A stretch of 9,280 nucleotides of DNA from positions 1-9,280 of the forward strand of contig DNHK01000116.1 in the NCBI GenBank assembly GCA_003485905.1. The letters run 5' to 3'. Of the stretch, positions 1 through 6,029 are shown one piece after another. Both the position numbers and the translations under genes were made by a program. The notes under the pieces were generated by a model, which searched no databases, was not told where the DNA came from, and saw only the letters and a program-made list of their open reading frames with translations. Each line of letters opens with the position of its first letter. Within the stretch, counting starts at the first letter, position 1. Origin of the DNA: Gammaproteobacteria bacterium (lineage in GTDB: Bacteria > Pseudomonadota > Gammaproteobacteria > Arenicellales > Arenicellaceae).

Positions 1-220
1 TAATGACCGCTACTTTGTTTTCGCCAAAAGAGGTAAGCACTACATCGAACTCATCTTTCTCAGCAGCAGCACCACCGGCATCGCCACCAGCAGCAGGTGC
101 AGCAACAGCTACAGCAGCAGCTGCAGATACGCCGAATTTCTCTTCCATTTCGCCAATTAGCTCAGAAAGCTCGAGCACTGACATGCCCGCAATTGCTTCC
201 AAAATATCTTCTTTACTCAT
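1..220 (-). CDS. rplL: Ribosomal protein L7/L12, N-terminal part (runs off left edge)
   Basis: This is the multicopy acidic stalk protein of the 50S subunit; it binds L10 as dimers and recruits translation factors such as EF-Tu and EF-G. Seventy-three residues are visible. The N-terminal dimerisation and L10-binding helices start [10 protein letters not shown] and run to about residue 32. An Ala/Gly/Pro-rich flexible hinge follows at about 33-53. The C-terminal domain then begins with EKDEFDVVL and [10 protein letters not shown], where the window ends. The ATG at 218-220 is preceded by GGAG (complement of 228-231) with 7 nt spacing. It lies 51 nt after the rplJ stop and is the last visible gene of the operon. 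The hinge is coded largely by GCT/GCA alanine codons, giving a low-complexity stretch at about 60-125. The rest of the gene, and probably rpoB, lie beyond the left edge. Confidence 0.97.
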   Translation of the reverse strand, partial: MSKEDILEAIAGMSVLELSELIGEMEEKFGVSAAAAVAVAAPAAGGDAGGAAAEKDEFDVVLTSFGENKVAVI

Positions 221-271
221 GATAAAACTCCAATAGAACTCAAGTTGTTAAACCGGATCAGGTTGGCCTTT

Positions 272-799
272 TCAGGCTGCTGGCTCCTTTGCGTCTCGTA
301 CAGCTGCCAGAGCGCGAACAAAAGCGGTTGGAACCTCGTTAAGGGTTTGAACGAATTTAGCGACTGGCGCTTGCATCGTACCCATCAACTTGGCCAACAA
401 CTCTTCACGACTTGCAAGCTTGGAAAGTGCTCTGATTTCGTCGGTACTAAGCATGTTTCCAGACATTGCGCCGGCTGTAATATTCAGCGCGTCGTAATCA
501 CCTTCAAACTTGCTTAACACCTTAGCGACTGCAACCGGATCTTCCGATGCTGCAAACGCTAGCGGACCAGTAAACTGTTCCTCAAGGCACTCAAAATCCG
601 AATCCTTAACAGCACGCCGCAGCAAAGTGTTTTTAATGACCTTCAAATAAACACCTTGATCGTGTGCTTCACGACGCATAGCGCTCATCTGTTCAACCGT
701 TAAACCACGATATTCTGCGAGTATTGCCGCTTGGGACTCACTCAACACAGAGGAGACTTGCTCAACAACCTGCTTCTTTTGCTCAAGATTGAGGCTCAT
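272..799 (-). CDS. rplJ: Ribosomal protein L10
   Basis: L10 anchors the L7/L12 stalk to 23S rRNA and, as the L10-L7/L12 complex, represses translation of its own mRNA in well-studied bacteria. The 175-residue product is close to the family's usual 165-175. The N-terminal globular RNA-binding domain shows AEYRGLTVEQM (28-38) and KVIKNTLLRRA (53-63). The C-terminal tail forms the helix that carries the L7/L12 dimers. The open frame extends 20 codons upstream, but the ATG at 797-799 is preferred. It has a strong GGAGGTG ribosome-binding site (complement of 805-811), the encoded MSLNLEQKKQ is the family's normal beginning, and the upstream part overlaps the L10 leader RNA. The stop codon sits in a tiny GCCU-GAAA-AGGC hairpin (complement of 266-277), which may be fortuitous. 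Confidence 0.97.
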   Translation of the reverse strand: MSLNLEQKKQVVEQVSSVLSESQAAILAEYRGLTVEQMSAMRREAHDQGVYLKVIKNTLLRRAVKDSDFECLEEQFTGPLAFAASEDPVAVAKVLSKFEGDYDALNITAGAMSGNMLSTDEIRALSKLASREELLAKLMGTMQAPVAKFVQTLNEVPTAFVRALAAVRDAKEPAA

Positions 800-856
800 A
801 GAGCCACCTCCAGTTATGGCACCCAGGTTCCGGAGTTTGAATTCCGTCGCCAGGTA

Positions 857-942
857 CACTATCTACGCGGGTTAGTAATCGCCCAAAAAATTCAGGCCTT
901 ACACATTAAGTGAGTTTCCCCACACCTGCGGTCTTTGACAGC
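857..942 (-). promoter_or_regulatory. L10 leader: autoregulatory mRNA structure upstream of rplJ
   Basis: The transcribed strand between rplA and rplJ carries the recognisable parts of the L10 leader, the binding site of the L10-(L7/L12) complex that represses rplJL. An outer helix pairs GCUGUC (942-937) with GAUAGU (863-858), including G-U pairs. A kink-turn-like AAAGAC follows. The next helix pairs CGCAGGU (930-924) with ACCCGCG (872-866), with one A-C mismatch. An inner GUG (923-921)/CAC (912-910) hairpin precedes the conserved-looking CUUAAU (910-905). The 3' strand GCGUAGA matches the form I recall from E. coli. An extra hairpin lies between CUUAAU and the closing strand: GUAA (902-899) with UUAC (878-875), enclosing GCCU/GGGC. 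The structure was paired by hand and not scored by a covariance model. Confidence 0.85.
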
Positions 943-986
943 CCACATTCACCAAAGTGAACATAGACACCCACAATCGCTTACTG

Positions 987-1685
987 CTAAAAAACTGGCA
1001 GAGTTGCGCGATCGACTCGTATTCCGGGCCCCATAGTAGTAGACACGGAAACTCGTTTGAAATACTGACCCTTCGCAGTGGTAGGCTTCGCTTTATGCAA
1101 AGCACCTAAAAGCGCCAGTAAATTTTCTTGCAGAGAATCAACGTCAAAAGACGCCTTCCCTATCGAGCAATGAATAATGCCCGCTTTATCGTTTCTAAAC
1201 TGAACCTGACCCGCCTTGGCATTCTCTACCGCAGTTTTAACATCGGCAGAAACCGTGCCTGTCTTAGGGTTTGGCATCAAACCGCGAGGACCAAGAATTT
1301 GACCTAGCTGGCCAACAACACGCATTGCGTCCGGGCTAGCAATCACAATATCAAAATCCATCTGGCCTTTTTTAACCTGTTCGGCCAAATCGTCCATTCC
1401 AACAATGTCCGCGCCAGCCGCTTTGGCTGCCTCGGCGTTATCACCTTCGGTAAACACCGCTACACGAACTGTTTTACCAGTTCCTTTTGGCAACACAGTT
1501 GCGCCACGAACATTCTGGTCCGATTTTCTTGAATCGACACCCAGATTAATAGATACATCAACCGACTCATCAAATTTGGCAGATGCGGATTCTTTAGCTA
1601 GGCCCAACGCAGCATCCATCGCATAAAAAGTATCCGGATTAACTTTCTCGGCATTGGCCTTTGTTCTTTTGGAATTAATAGCCAT
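987..1685 (-). CDS. rplA: Ribosomal protein L1
   Basis: L1 binds 23S rRNA at the mobile L1 stalk next to the E site and helps release deacylated tRNA. In E. coli it also represses the rplK-rplA mRNA. The product has 232 residues, against 234 in E. coli. Family hallmarks include [20 protein letters not shown] (38-57), [14 protein letters not shown] (58-71), the domain-II block [30 protein letters not shown] with the [10 protein letters not shown] signature, and the C-terminal [14 protein letters not shown]. The ATG at 1683-1685 is only 2 nt from the rplK stop. The ribosome-binding site GAGGTG is made by the last two sense codons of rplK (Glu-Val), so translation of the two genes is probably coupled. 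It ends with TAG, and the L10 leader follows. Confidence 0.98.
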   Translation of the reverse strand: MAINSKRTKANAEKVNPDTFYAMDAALGLAKESASAKFDESVDVSINLGVDSRKSDQNVRGATVLPKGTGKTVRVAVFTEGDNAEAAKAAGADIVGMDDLAEQVKKGQMDFDIVIASPDAMRVVGQLGQILGPRGLMPNPKTGTVSADVKTAVENAKAGQVQFRNDKAGIIHCSIGKASFDVDSLQENLLALLGALHKAKPTTAKGQYFKRVSVSTTMGPGIRVDRATLPVF

Positions 1686-1687
1686 TT

Positions 1688-2119
1688 CTACACCTCGTCC
1701 GTATCGATGCCCATACTGCGGGCACTACCAGCAATAATACGAACCGCTTGGTCCATATCGTATGCATTCAAATCGGCCATCTTAATACTGGCAATTTCTT
1801 CGAGTTGGGCGCGGGAAACTTTACCGACCTTCTCCATGTGCGGTACGCCACTGCCCTTTTGAATACCAGCTGCTTTTTTAAGTAAAACTGAAGCAGGTGG
1901 AGTCTTCTGAATATAAGTAAAACTCTTATCGCTGTAGACCGTAATCACAACGGGAATCGGCATCCCTTTTTCCATATCCTGCGTGGCGGCATTAAATGCC
2001 TTGCAGAATTCCATGATGTTTACACCATGTTGACCAAGTGCAGGACCGACGGGAGGGCTGGGATTAGCGGCCCCAGCGGGGACTTGAAGCTTTATTAAAG
2101 CATCGACTTTCTTAGCCAT
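1688..2119 (-). CDS. rplK: Ribosomal protein L11
   Basis: L11 binds the GTPase-associated region of 23S rRNA (around nt 1067 in E. coli numbering). It is needed for RelA-mediated sensing of uncharged tRNA and is involved in thiostrepton binding in other species. The 143-residue length is normal. The proline-rich N-terminal domain contains [20 protein letters not shown] (21-40). The RNA-binding C-terminal domain has [26 protein letters not shown] and the terminal GSARSMGI. The ATG at 2117-2119 follows GGAG (complement of 2126-2129). Here it is the first gene of the operon and is transcribed from a promoter just upstream. In most bacteria nusG would precede it, but no nusG is present on this side. 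Confidence 0.98.
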   Translation of the reverse strand: MAKKVDALIKLQVPAGAANPSPPVGPALGQHGVNIMEFCKAFNAATQDMEKGMPIPVVITVYSDKSFTYIQKTPPASVLLKKAAGIQKGSGVPHMEKVGKVSRAQLEEIASIKMADLNAYDMDQAVRIIAGSARSMGIDTDEV

Positions 2120-2182
2120 TTTTTACTCCGGATGGGTACAAACGCTTCGGATAAACACCCTCAGCTCCCCTGTTTTTAAGGA
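2120..2182 (-). promoter_or_regulatory. rplK 5' leader, possible L1 operator
   Basis: This is the roughly 63-nt untranslated leader expected from the predicted start near 2182. It contains a possible weak hairpin, GGGUGU with GUACCC (about 2155-2160 with 2132-2137), with two wobble pairs and a large loop, followed by the GGAG ribosome-binding site. In E. coli, L1 represses this operon by binding the mRNA around the rplK start. I infer that a similar operator may lie here, but I cannot recognise an L1-site consensus with certainty. Confidence 0.3.
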
Positions 2183-2188
2183 CGCGCA

Positions 2189-2216
2189 AGTATACTCATG
2201 CATACGGCCGGGTCAA
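2189..2216 (-). promoter_or_regulatory. Sigma-70 promoter of the rplKAJL operon
   Basis: On the minus strand the -35 element TTGACC (complement of 2211-2216) and the -10 element TATACT (complement of 2189-2194) are separated by 16 bp. Each matches the consensus at five of six positions. The bases after the -10 are GC-rich (TGCGCGTC), the discriminator type found at stringently controlled ribosomal promoters. The A/T-rich stretch upstream (about 2217-2250) could serve as an UP element. Transcription would start near 2182, giving a leader of about 63 nt before rplK. This is the only strong promoter I see for the four ribosomal genes. Confidence 0.85.
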
Positions 2217-2410
2217 GCATAAAAATCAGTAATTTATAAGCTATTTTTGTCACACTAATCACTCACGAATTTAGCTATCAAAATTCAACTTATTTTGGGT
2301 TTTTAAGCGTCTATTTTTATGGTTTCAACATCGGCAGTAGAAACCCGTTATTCAGAGTTAAATAATCCATAACTTGAACAGAAAGCACCTAAAGTGAGAA
2401 AGTCCACCGA
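2217..2410. other. A/T-rich divergent intergenic region
   Basis: This stretch separates the rplK promoter from the divergent methyltransferase gene. It contains no plausible coding frame, tRNA or strong hairpin. A plus-strand promoter for the methyltransferase should lie here. TTGTCA at 2247-2252 could be a -35, but no convincing -10 sits at the right distance, so I leave the promoter unassigned. This is the position where nusG, secE and often tRNA-Trp and tuf would lie in the usual bacterial arrangement. Confidence 0.6.
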
Positions 2411-3043
2411 ATGAATAATCTAGAAACGCAATTACCGCATTCAGAGCCTTGTGAGCGGAATAAGCACGCAATATTTAATGTGCTAGCACCATTGTTGGCA
2501 CACACAGAGTTTCTTTTGGAAATAGGCAGCGGAACCGGTCAGCACGCCGTTTGGATGGCAAAACAGCTGCCCCATGTAAAATGGCAACCGAGCGAGACCG
2601 AACATTATCTGAACATGTTACAACCTCGCCTTGATGCCGAGGCACCCGACAACGTGTTGCCACCGCTGACGATTGATGTTGCTAACTATCCTTGGCTTCC
2701 ATCAACTCAGGAAAATGAGTCCCCAGACGTTCTTCTTACCTGTAATACATTGCATATTATGTCTAAGCACCACGTCGAAGCATTGTGGAAACATGCGGGA
2801 CTACTTCTTCAAGCAGGTGCGCTGGCAATCGTCTATGGGCCGTTTAAATATAATGGTGACTTCACCACGCCTAGTAATGCTGGTTTCGATGTTTGGTTAA
2901 AACAGCGTGACGCGGTAAGCGGTGTGCGTGATTTCGAATGGGTTAACCAACTAGCGAGTGACAATGGGTTCGAATGCCTTACCGATCATGATATGCCAGC
3001 AAATAATCAATTTATTGTCTGGCAAAAACTGGCAGCTAACTGA
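2411..3043 (+). CDS. DUF938-family SAM-dependent methyltransferase
   Basis: This is a predicted class I methyltransferase of the DUF938 (METTL26-like) family, cytoplasmic, substrate unknown. The 210-residue product is the normal family length. The N-terminal motif SEPCERNK (11-18) leads to the SAM-binding motif I LEIGSGTGQHA (36-46). WQPSE (58-62) follows strand 2, NTLHIM (112-117) is motif IV-like, and YGPFKYNG (142-149) is typical of the family. The ATG at 2411 is fixed by an in-frame TAA at 2390-2392 with no other start between them. The ribosome-binding site is poor (a GAGAAAG stretch about 8 nt upstream), suggesting low expression. It is divergent from rplK and separated from the next plus-strand gene by 161 nt, so it is probably transcribed alone. 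The fold assignment is firm; the reaction is not. Confidence 0.9.
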   Translation: MNNLETQLPHSEPCERNKHAIFNVLAPLLAHTEFLLEIGSGTGQHAVWMAKQLPHVKWQPSETEHYLNMLQPRLDAEAPDNVLPPLTIDVANYPWLPSTQENESPDVLLTCNTLHIMSKHHVEALWKHAGLLLQAGALAIVYGPFKYNGDFTTPSNAGFDVWLKQRDAVSGVRDFEWVNQLASDNGFECLTDHDMPANNQFIVWQKLAAN

Positions 3044-3066
3044 CGTCGTTGCCAGTGTTTAGAAAC

Positions 3067-3102
3067 GAGTTAATTAGAGAGTTAATTAGAGAGTTAAATA
3101 AA
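3067..3102 (+). repeat. 12-bp tandem repeat, three copies
   Basis: The unit GAGTTAATTAGA occurs twice exactly (3067-3078 and 3079-3090) and a third time as GAGTTAAATAAA (3091-3102, two changes). The fourth repeat starts GAG and then diverges. It begins 23 nt after the methyltransferase stop. The rest of the gap to 3204 holds no gene; the only other structure noted is GATAT-CA-ATATC at 3167-3178. The array may simply be replication slippage, or it may be a small binding array. Confidence 0.9.
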
Positions 3103-3204
3103 GAGCTATGACGTTATGCAGTCAAACGTTGAAGCAAAGTAATTCCCGCATTGCATAAGAGCATCTGATATCAATATCTAGCATGAACCATCCATAAACT
3201 GTAT

Positions 3205-4623
3205 ATGAACTTTCAAACTATAGTGCATCTCGAACAGCTAAGGGCAATAGCTGAGGAAAACCCTGATGCACTAATACCGGAGATCGAACATGAAGAGCCA
3301 ACCCCATCGTTAAGCTTTGATCAGGCTTTAACGCGTTACTCCAATGCAAATCTAACGAACAATAAGCAATTAACCTCAATTCTTAACGCGCCGAGAGTTT
3401 TCAGCAAGAGAGCTTTGCTTATATCTGCAATGGTTGCTGCACTGCTAGGGATATTGGCCGCCAACACTAGCCTGCAACAGGCCAGCGGCAAAATAAACGT
3501 TTACTGGACCTTAGTGTGCCTGGTTGCGTTTAACCTGTTATCTCTTGGGGCGTGGGTTGTGGGCGTATTTTTACAAGGCCCTGCCAGTAAAGGGTCCACC
3601 AACCGATATGGCCGTTCTGCAATCAACGCTATGCAGTGGTTATTCGAGCGAACCAAACCGTCGTTAGAAAGCGCAGCATGGAAAGGTTGGGCTGCAACCA
3701 AGTTTAATGGCCAAGTAGGTTTTTGGCGCGCCAGTCGCGTCGCGCATTTAAATTGGCTTATATACAGCTTGGCCGGCGTTCTGTCCTTGCTGATAATTTT
3801 CAGCATAAGCTATTTTGATTTTGCTTGGGGCAGTACTCTGTTAAGCGACCAGCAATTTGAACGACTAACCTCCTGGATGGGCGAACCTATGCGGTGGCTG
3901 GGTATCTCTCCAGAAACAAACAGTGGGCTGGCCGCATTTAACACCGCGCTTGATGACACGCAACGCAGGGCATGGGCGCAATGGTTAATGATCGCGGTAC
4001 TATTGTACGGAGTCGCACCCAGGCTAGTCGTGCTGCTAGTTTCTCATTTCAAGCTCAAGCATGCCGAAGCAAATGTAAGACTCGACACGACCGCTAGCTG
4101 GTATGCCACGCTTCGCCAAAGCCTAATGGGCACTCCGGTATTTACAGCGATCACCGATGCCGACCAATCCGTCGTTTCACAATTGCAGGGTTCTGAACTC
4201 CACCGGCTCGCAGCACCCGAGAATGCTGTCTGGATCGCACTGGAGCCCGTCACCCCAATCAATGAGCTAGAAAACGAACTACGCACTCATTCATCAATAG
4301 GTGCTAAGAGTTTTTTCGGCACGATCAACAACGCCGGCGACCGAGAGACACTGCTGCGAGCACTCGACGAAGGAGCATTGAAAAATCCTGCGGTAGTCGT
4401 TCTGGTTGATTTACAACGCACCCCTGATCGCGGCCACCGACGTACACTTTCCAGTCTGGCAAGCAACCGTAATTGCTGGCTGGCATTGCGTGTTCCTATT
4501 ACAAACCCACCGACACCTAATCAACTTGCACAGCACTATAACCAATGGCTAGAGCTTGCATCTCAAAGCGGCATTCCCGAACAGCAAGTTGGGGTCTTGC
4601 CACCAAAGGTGCTACGTGAGTAA
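3205..4623 (+). CDS. DUF2868 integral membrane protein
   Basis: This is a conserved membrane protein of unknown function, 472 residues long. Four hydrophobic segments are visible at about 69-90, 100-123, 184-208 and 257-281. Between helices 2 and 3 lies an amphipathic, Trp-rich stretch. The N-terminal 65 residues and the last ~190 residues are soluble and probably cytoplasmic. The C-terminal domain carries AVVVLVDLQRTPDRGHRR (396-413); the PDRG motif is what I recall as the family signature. The ATG at 3205 is used because an upstream ATG (3183) meets a stop after four codons; the ribosome-binding site is weak. Its last codons overlap the start of the GTPase gene by 8 nt, so the two proteins are likely made in coupled fashion and may form a complex. 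The role is unknown; the family name rests on recall of conserved motifs and gene order. Confidence 0.85.
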   Translation: MNFQTIVHLEQLRAIAEENPDALIPEIEHEEPTPSLSFDQALTRYSNANLTNNKQLTSILNAPRVFSKRALLISAMVAALLGILAANTSLQQASGKINVYWTLVCLVAFNLLSLGAWVVGVFLQGPASKGSTNRYGRSAINAMQWLFERTKPSLESAAWKGWAATKFNGQVGFWRASRVAHLNWLIYSLAGVLSLLIIFSISYFDFAWGSTLLSDQQFERLTSWMGEPMRWLGISPETNSGLAAFNTALDDTQRRAWAQWLMIAVLLYGVAPRLVVLLVSHFKLKHAEANVRLDTTASWYATLRQSLMGTPVFTAITDADQSVVSQLQGSELHRLAAPENAVWIALEPVTPINELENELRTHSSIGAKSFFGTINNAGDRETLLRALDEGALKNPAVVVLVDLQRTPDRGHRRTLSSLASNRNCWLALRVPITNPPTPNQLAQHYNQWLELASQSGIPEQQVGVLPPKVLRE

Positions 4624-5998
4624 CGAGCATAGCAATACTCTGCAAATCGCGGTTGTCGGGCACACCAACACCGGCAAAACGTCTTTGATCCGCACACTGT
4701 TGCGCAACAGTCAGTTTGGGCAAATTGACGATCGTGCCGGAACTACCCGCCACGTCGAACGCGCCAGTATTAATATCGCGCATGACAAATCCATTGCGTT
4801 CTTTGACACTCCAGGGCTAGAAGACGTCGAAGGGCTAAACATCGTCATTCACAAGCAAAAAAATGAAACTAGCAGCAGCAATCGGCCTCGAGATAAATTA
4901 GAAACCCTGCTCTCGGAGCTATCCAGTGGCCCCTTAGAGCAGGAATGCAAAACACTTCGCCAGGTATTGAAATCTGACCTACTTCTGTATGTCATTGATA
5001 CTCGTGAGCCTTTGTTAGATAAATACCTAACTGAAATCGATATTATTTCTATGGCTGGCCAGCCGATTATTCCTGTACTCAATTTCATCCAGAAAGACAA
5101 CTCACGACTAGCAGAATGGCAACAAGCCCTTGCCGATAGAGGGCTGCACGCAACCGTGGAATACGACACCGTCGCGTTCAATTTTGATGCCGAGGAAAAG
5201 TTGTATCGCAAATGCCAAAGCCTGCTCGGCAAACAACATGACACCTTTCAAAAATTAATCGAGTTGCGCGCAAACACTTGGCATGAATTACTCAATAATG
5301 CACAGCATGCCGCCGCCGAATGGATGGTTAACGCCTGCGCATGGCGCCTCAAATATCGCGGTAACTCTCATATCACCGTAGTAAGCGACCGACTACAAGA
5401 GCAATTGCGCAACGCAGAACACAAGGTACTGTTGTCACAGCTAAAAGCCTTTGGTTTTGCCGAAGATGATTTGCATACAGAAGCCGCAAAAGTAAAAGCT
5501 GGCGCATGGCAACTAGACCTGTTCGATAAACAAGGACTCGGCGAACTGGGTAAAGAGGTTGGTAGTACTGCCGCCAAAGGTGCCGCTCTTGGTGCCGGTA
5601 TTGATTTAATGGTTGGCGGTTTAAGCCTAGGGGCCGCAAGCGCAATAGGCGGAACGTTGGGAGCCAGCTGGTCTTTACTGCAGCGATTCGGTGGCGAGCT
5701 AAGCTCTTTGATCAGCGGAGAAAAATATATATGTCTAGACAACGAAGCCGCTCGACTATTGTTCTTGCGGCAAGCTGAGCTATTACAAATTTTGGCGCAT
5801 CGGGGGCACGCAAGCCAACAAGCAGTGGTACTATCCGACGCCGCAATCCAAGCCGAACCCAAAAACTGGCGACGTTGGCTAACTAATGCTCGCCAACACC
5901 CGAAATGGTCATGTTTCAGCAACGCTTGCGATACCGACAACGAAAAAAGAGCGTACAGCATTGATACGCTGGCAATACTTTTTAAAAATACCGCCTAG
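4616..5998 (+). CDS. DUF3482-family GTPase with Gly/Ala-rich hydrophobic segment
   Basis: This is a predicted Era/TrmE-like P-loop GTPase with a long C-terminal extension; cellular role unknown. From the GTG at 4616 it has 460 residues. G1 is GHTNTGKTS (15-23), G2 includes AGTTR (41-45) and G3 is DTPG (64-67). At the expected G4 position there is VLNFIQKD (154-161) rather than NKxD, so base specificity is unclear. Residues about 314-350 form a Gly/Ala-rich hydrophobic stretch that could insert into or lie on a membrane. The GTG is preferred over an in-frame ATG at 4556 for three reasons: AAAGGTG (4605-4611) precedes it at good spacing, the encoded N-terminus runs directly into the first beta strand, and the 8-nt overlap with the DUF2868 stop is typical of coupling. 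YcjF/YcjX in E. coli is an analogous, not clearly homologous, membrane protein plus GTPase pair. Confidence 0.87.
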   Translation: MSNEHSNTLQIAVVGHTNTGKTSLIRTLLRNSQFGQIDDRAGTTRHVERASINIAHDKSIAFFDTPGLEDVEGLNIVIHKQKNETSSSNRPRDKLETLLSELSSGPLEQECKTLRQVLKSDLLLYVIDTREPLLDKYLTEIDIISMAGQPIIPVLNFIQKDNSRLAEWQQALADRGLHATVEYDTVAFNFDAEEKLYRKCQSLLGKQHDTFQKLIELRANTWHELLNNAQHAAAEWMVNACAWRLKYRGNSHITVVSDRLQEQLRNAEHKVLLSQLKAFGFAEDDLHTEAAKVKAGAWQLDLFDKQGLGELGKEVGSTAAKGAALGAGIDLMVGGLSLGAASAIGGTLGASWSLLQRFGGELSSLISGEKYICLDNEAARLLFLRQAELLQILAHRGHASQQAVVLSDAAIQAEPKNWRRWLTNARQHPKWSCFSNACDTDNEKRAYSIDTLAILFKNTA

Positions 5999-6029
5999 TC
6001 AAGAACACCCCATAGGTCAGGAACATTAA

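Noticed and set aside
60..130. GCA/GCT-rich stretch as a trinucleotide repeat element
   Set aside because: It encodes the normal Ala/Gly hinge of L7/L12, so the low complexity is explained by the protein.
245..517. Plus-strand open frame antisense to rplJ
   Set aside because: The opposite strand encodes L10 unambiguously; the product looks like an antisense shadow.
800..859. Upstream extension of rplJ by 20 codons
   Set aside because: The strong GGAGGTG site points to the internal ATG at 797-799, and the upstream segment belongs to the leader RNA.
3129..3160. TTGAAG with CATAAG as a promoter for the DUF2868 cluster
   Set aside because: The best -10 match lies at a 19-bp spacing and is poor, so I could not support a promoter here.
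4556..4615. In-frame ATG that would lengthen the GTPase by 20 residues
   Set aside because: The extension overlaps 68 nt of DUF2868 and precedes the first beta strand; the GTG at 4616 has a better ribosome-binding site and a short coupling overlap.
5368..5961. Long minus-strand open frame (197 codons) inside the GTPase gene
   Set aside because: It lies wholly antisense to a gene with clear G1-G3 motifs, its Ser/Cys/Arg-rich product resembles no family, and no ribosome-binding site was recognised.
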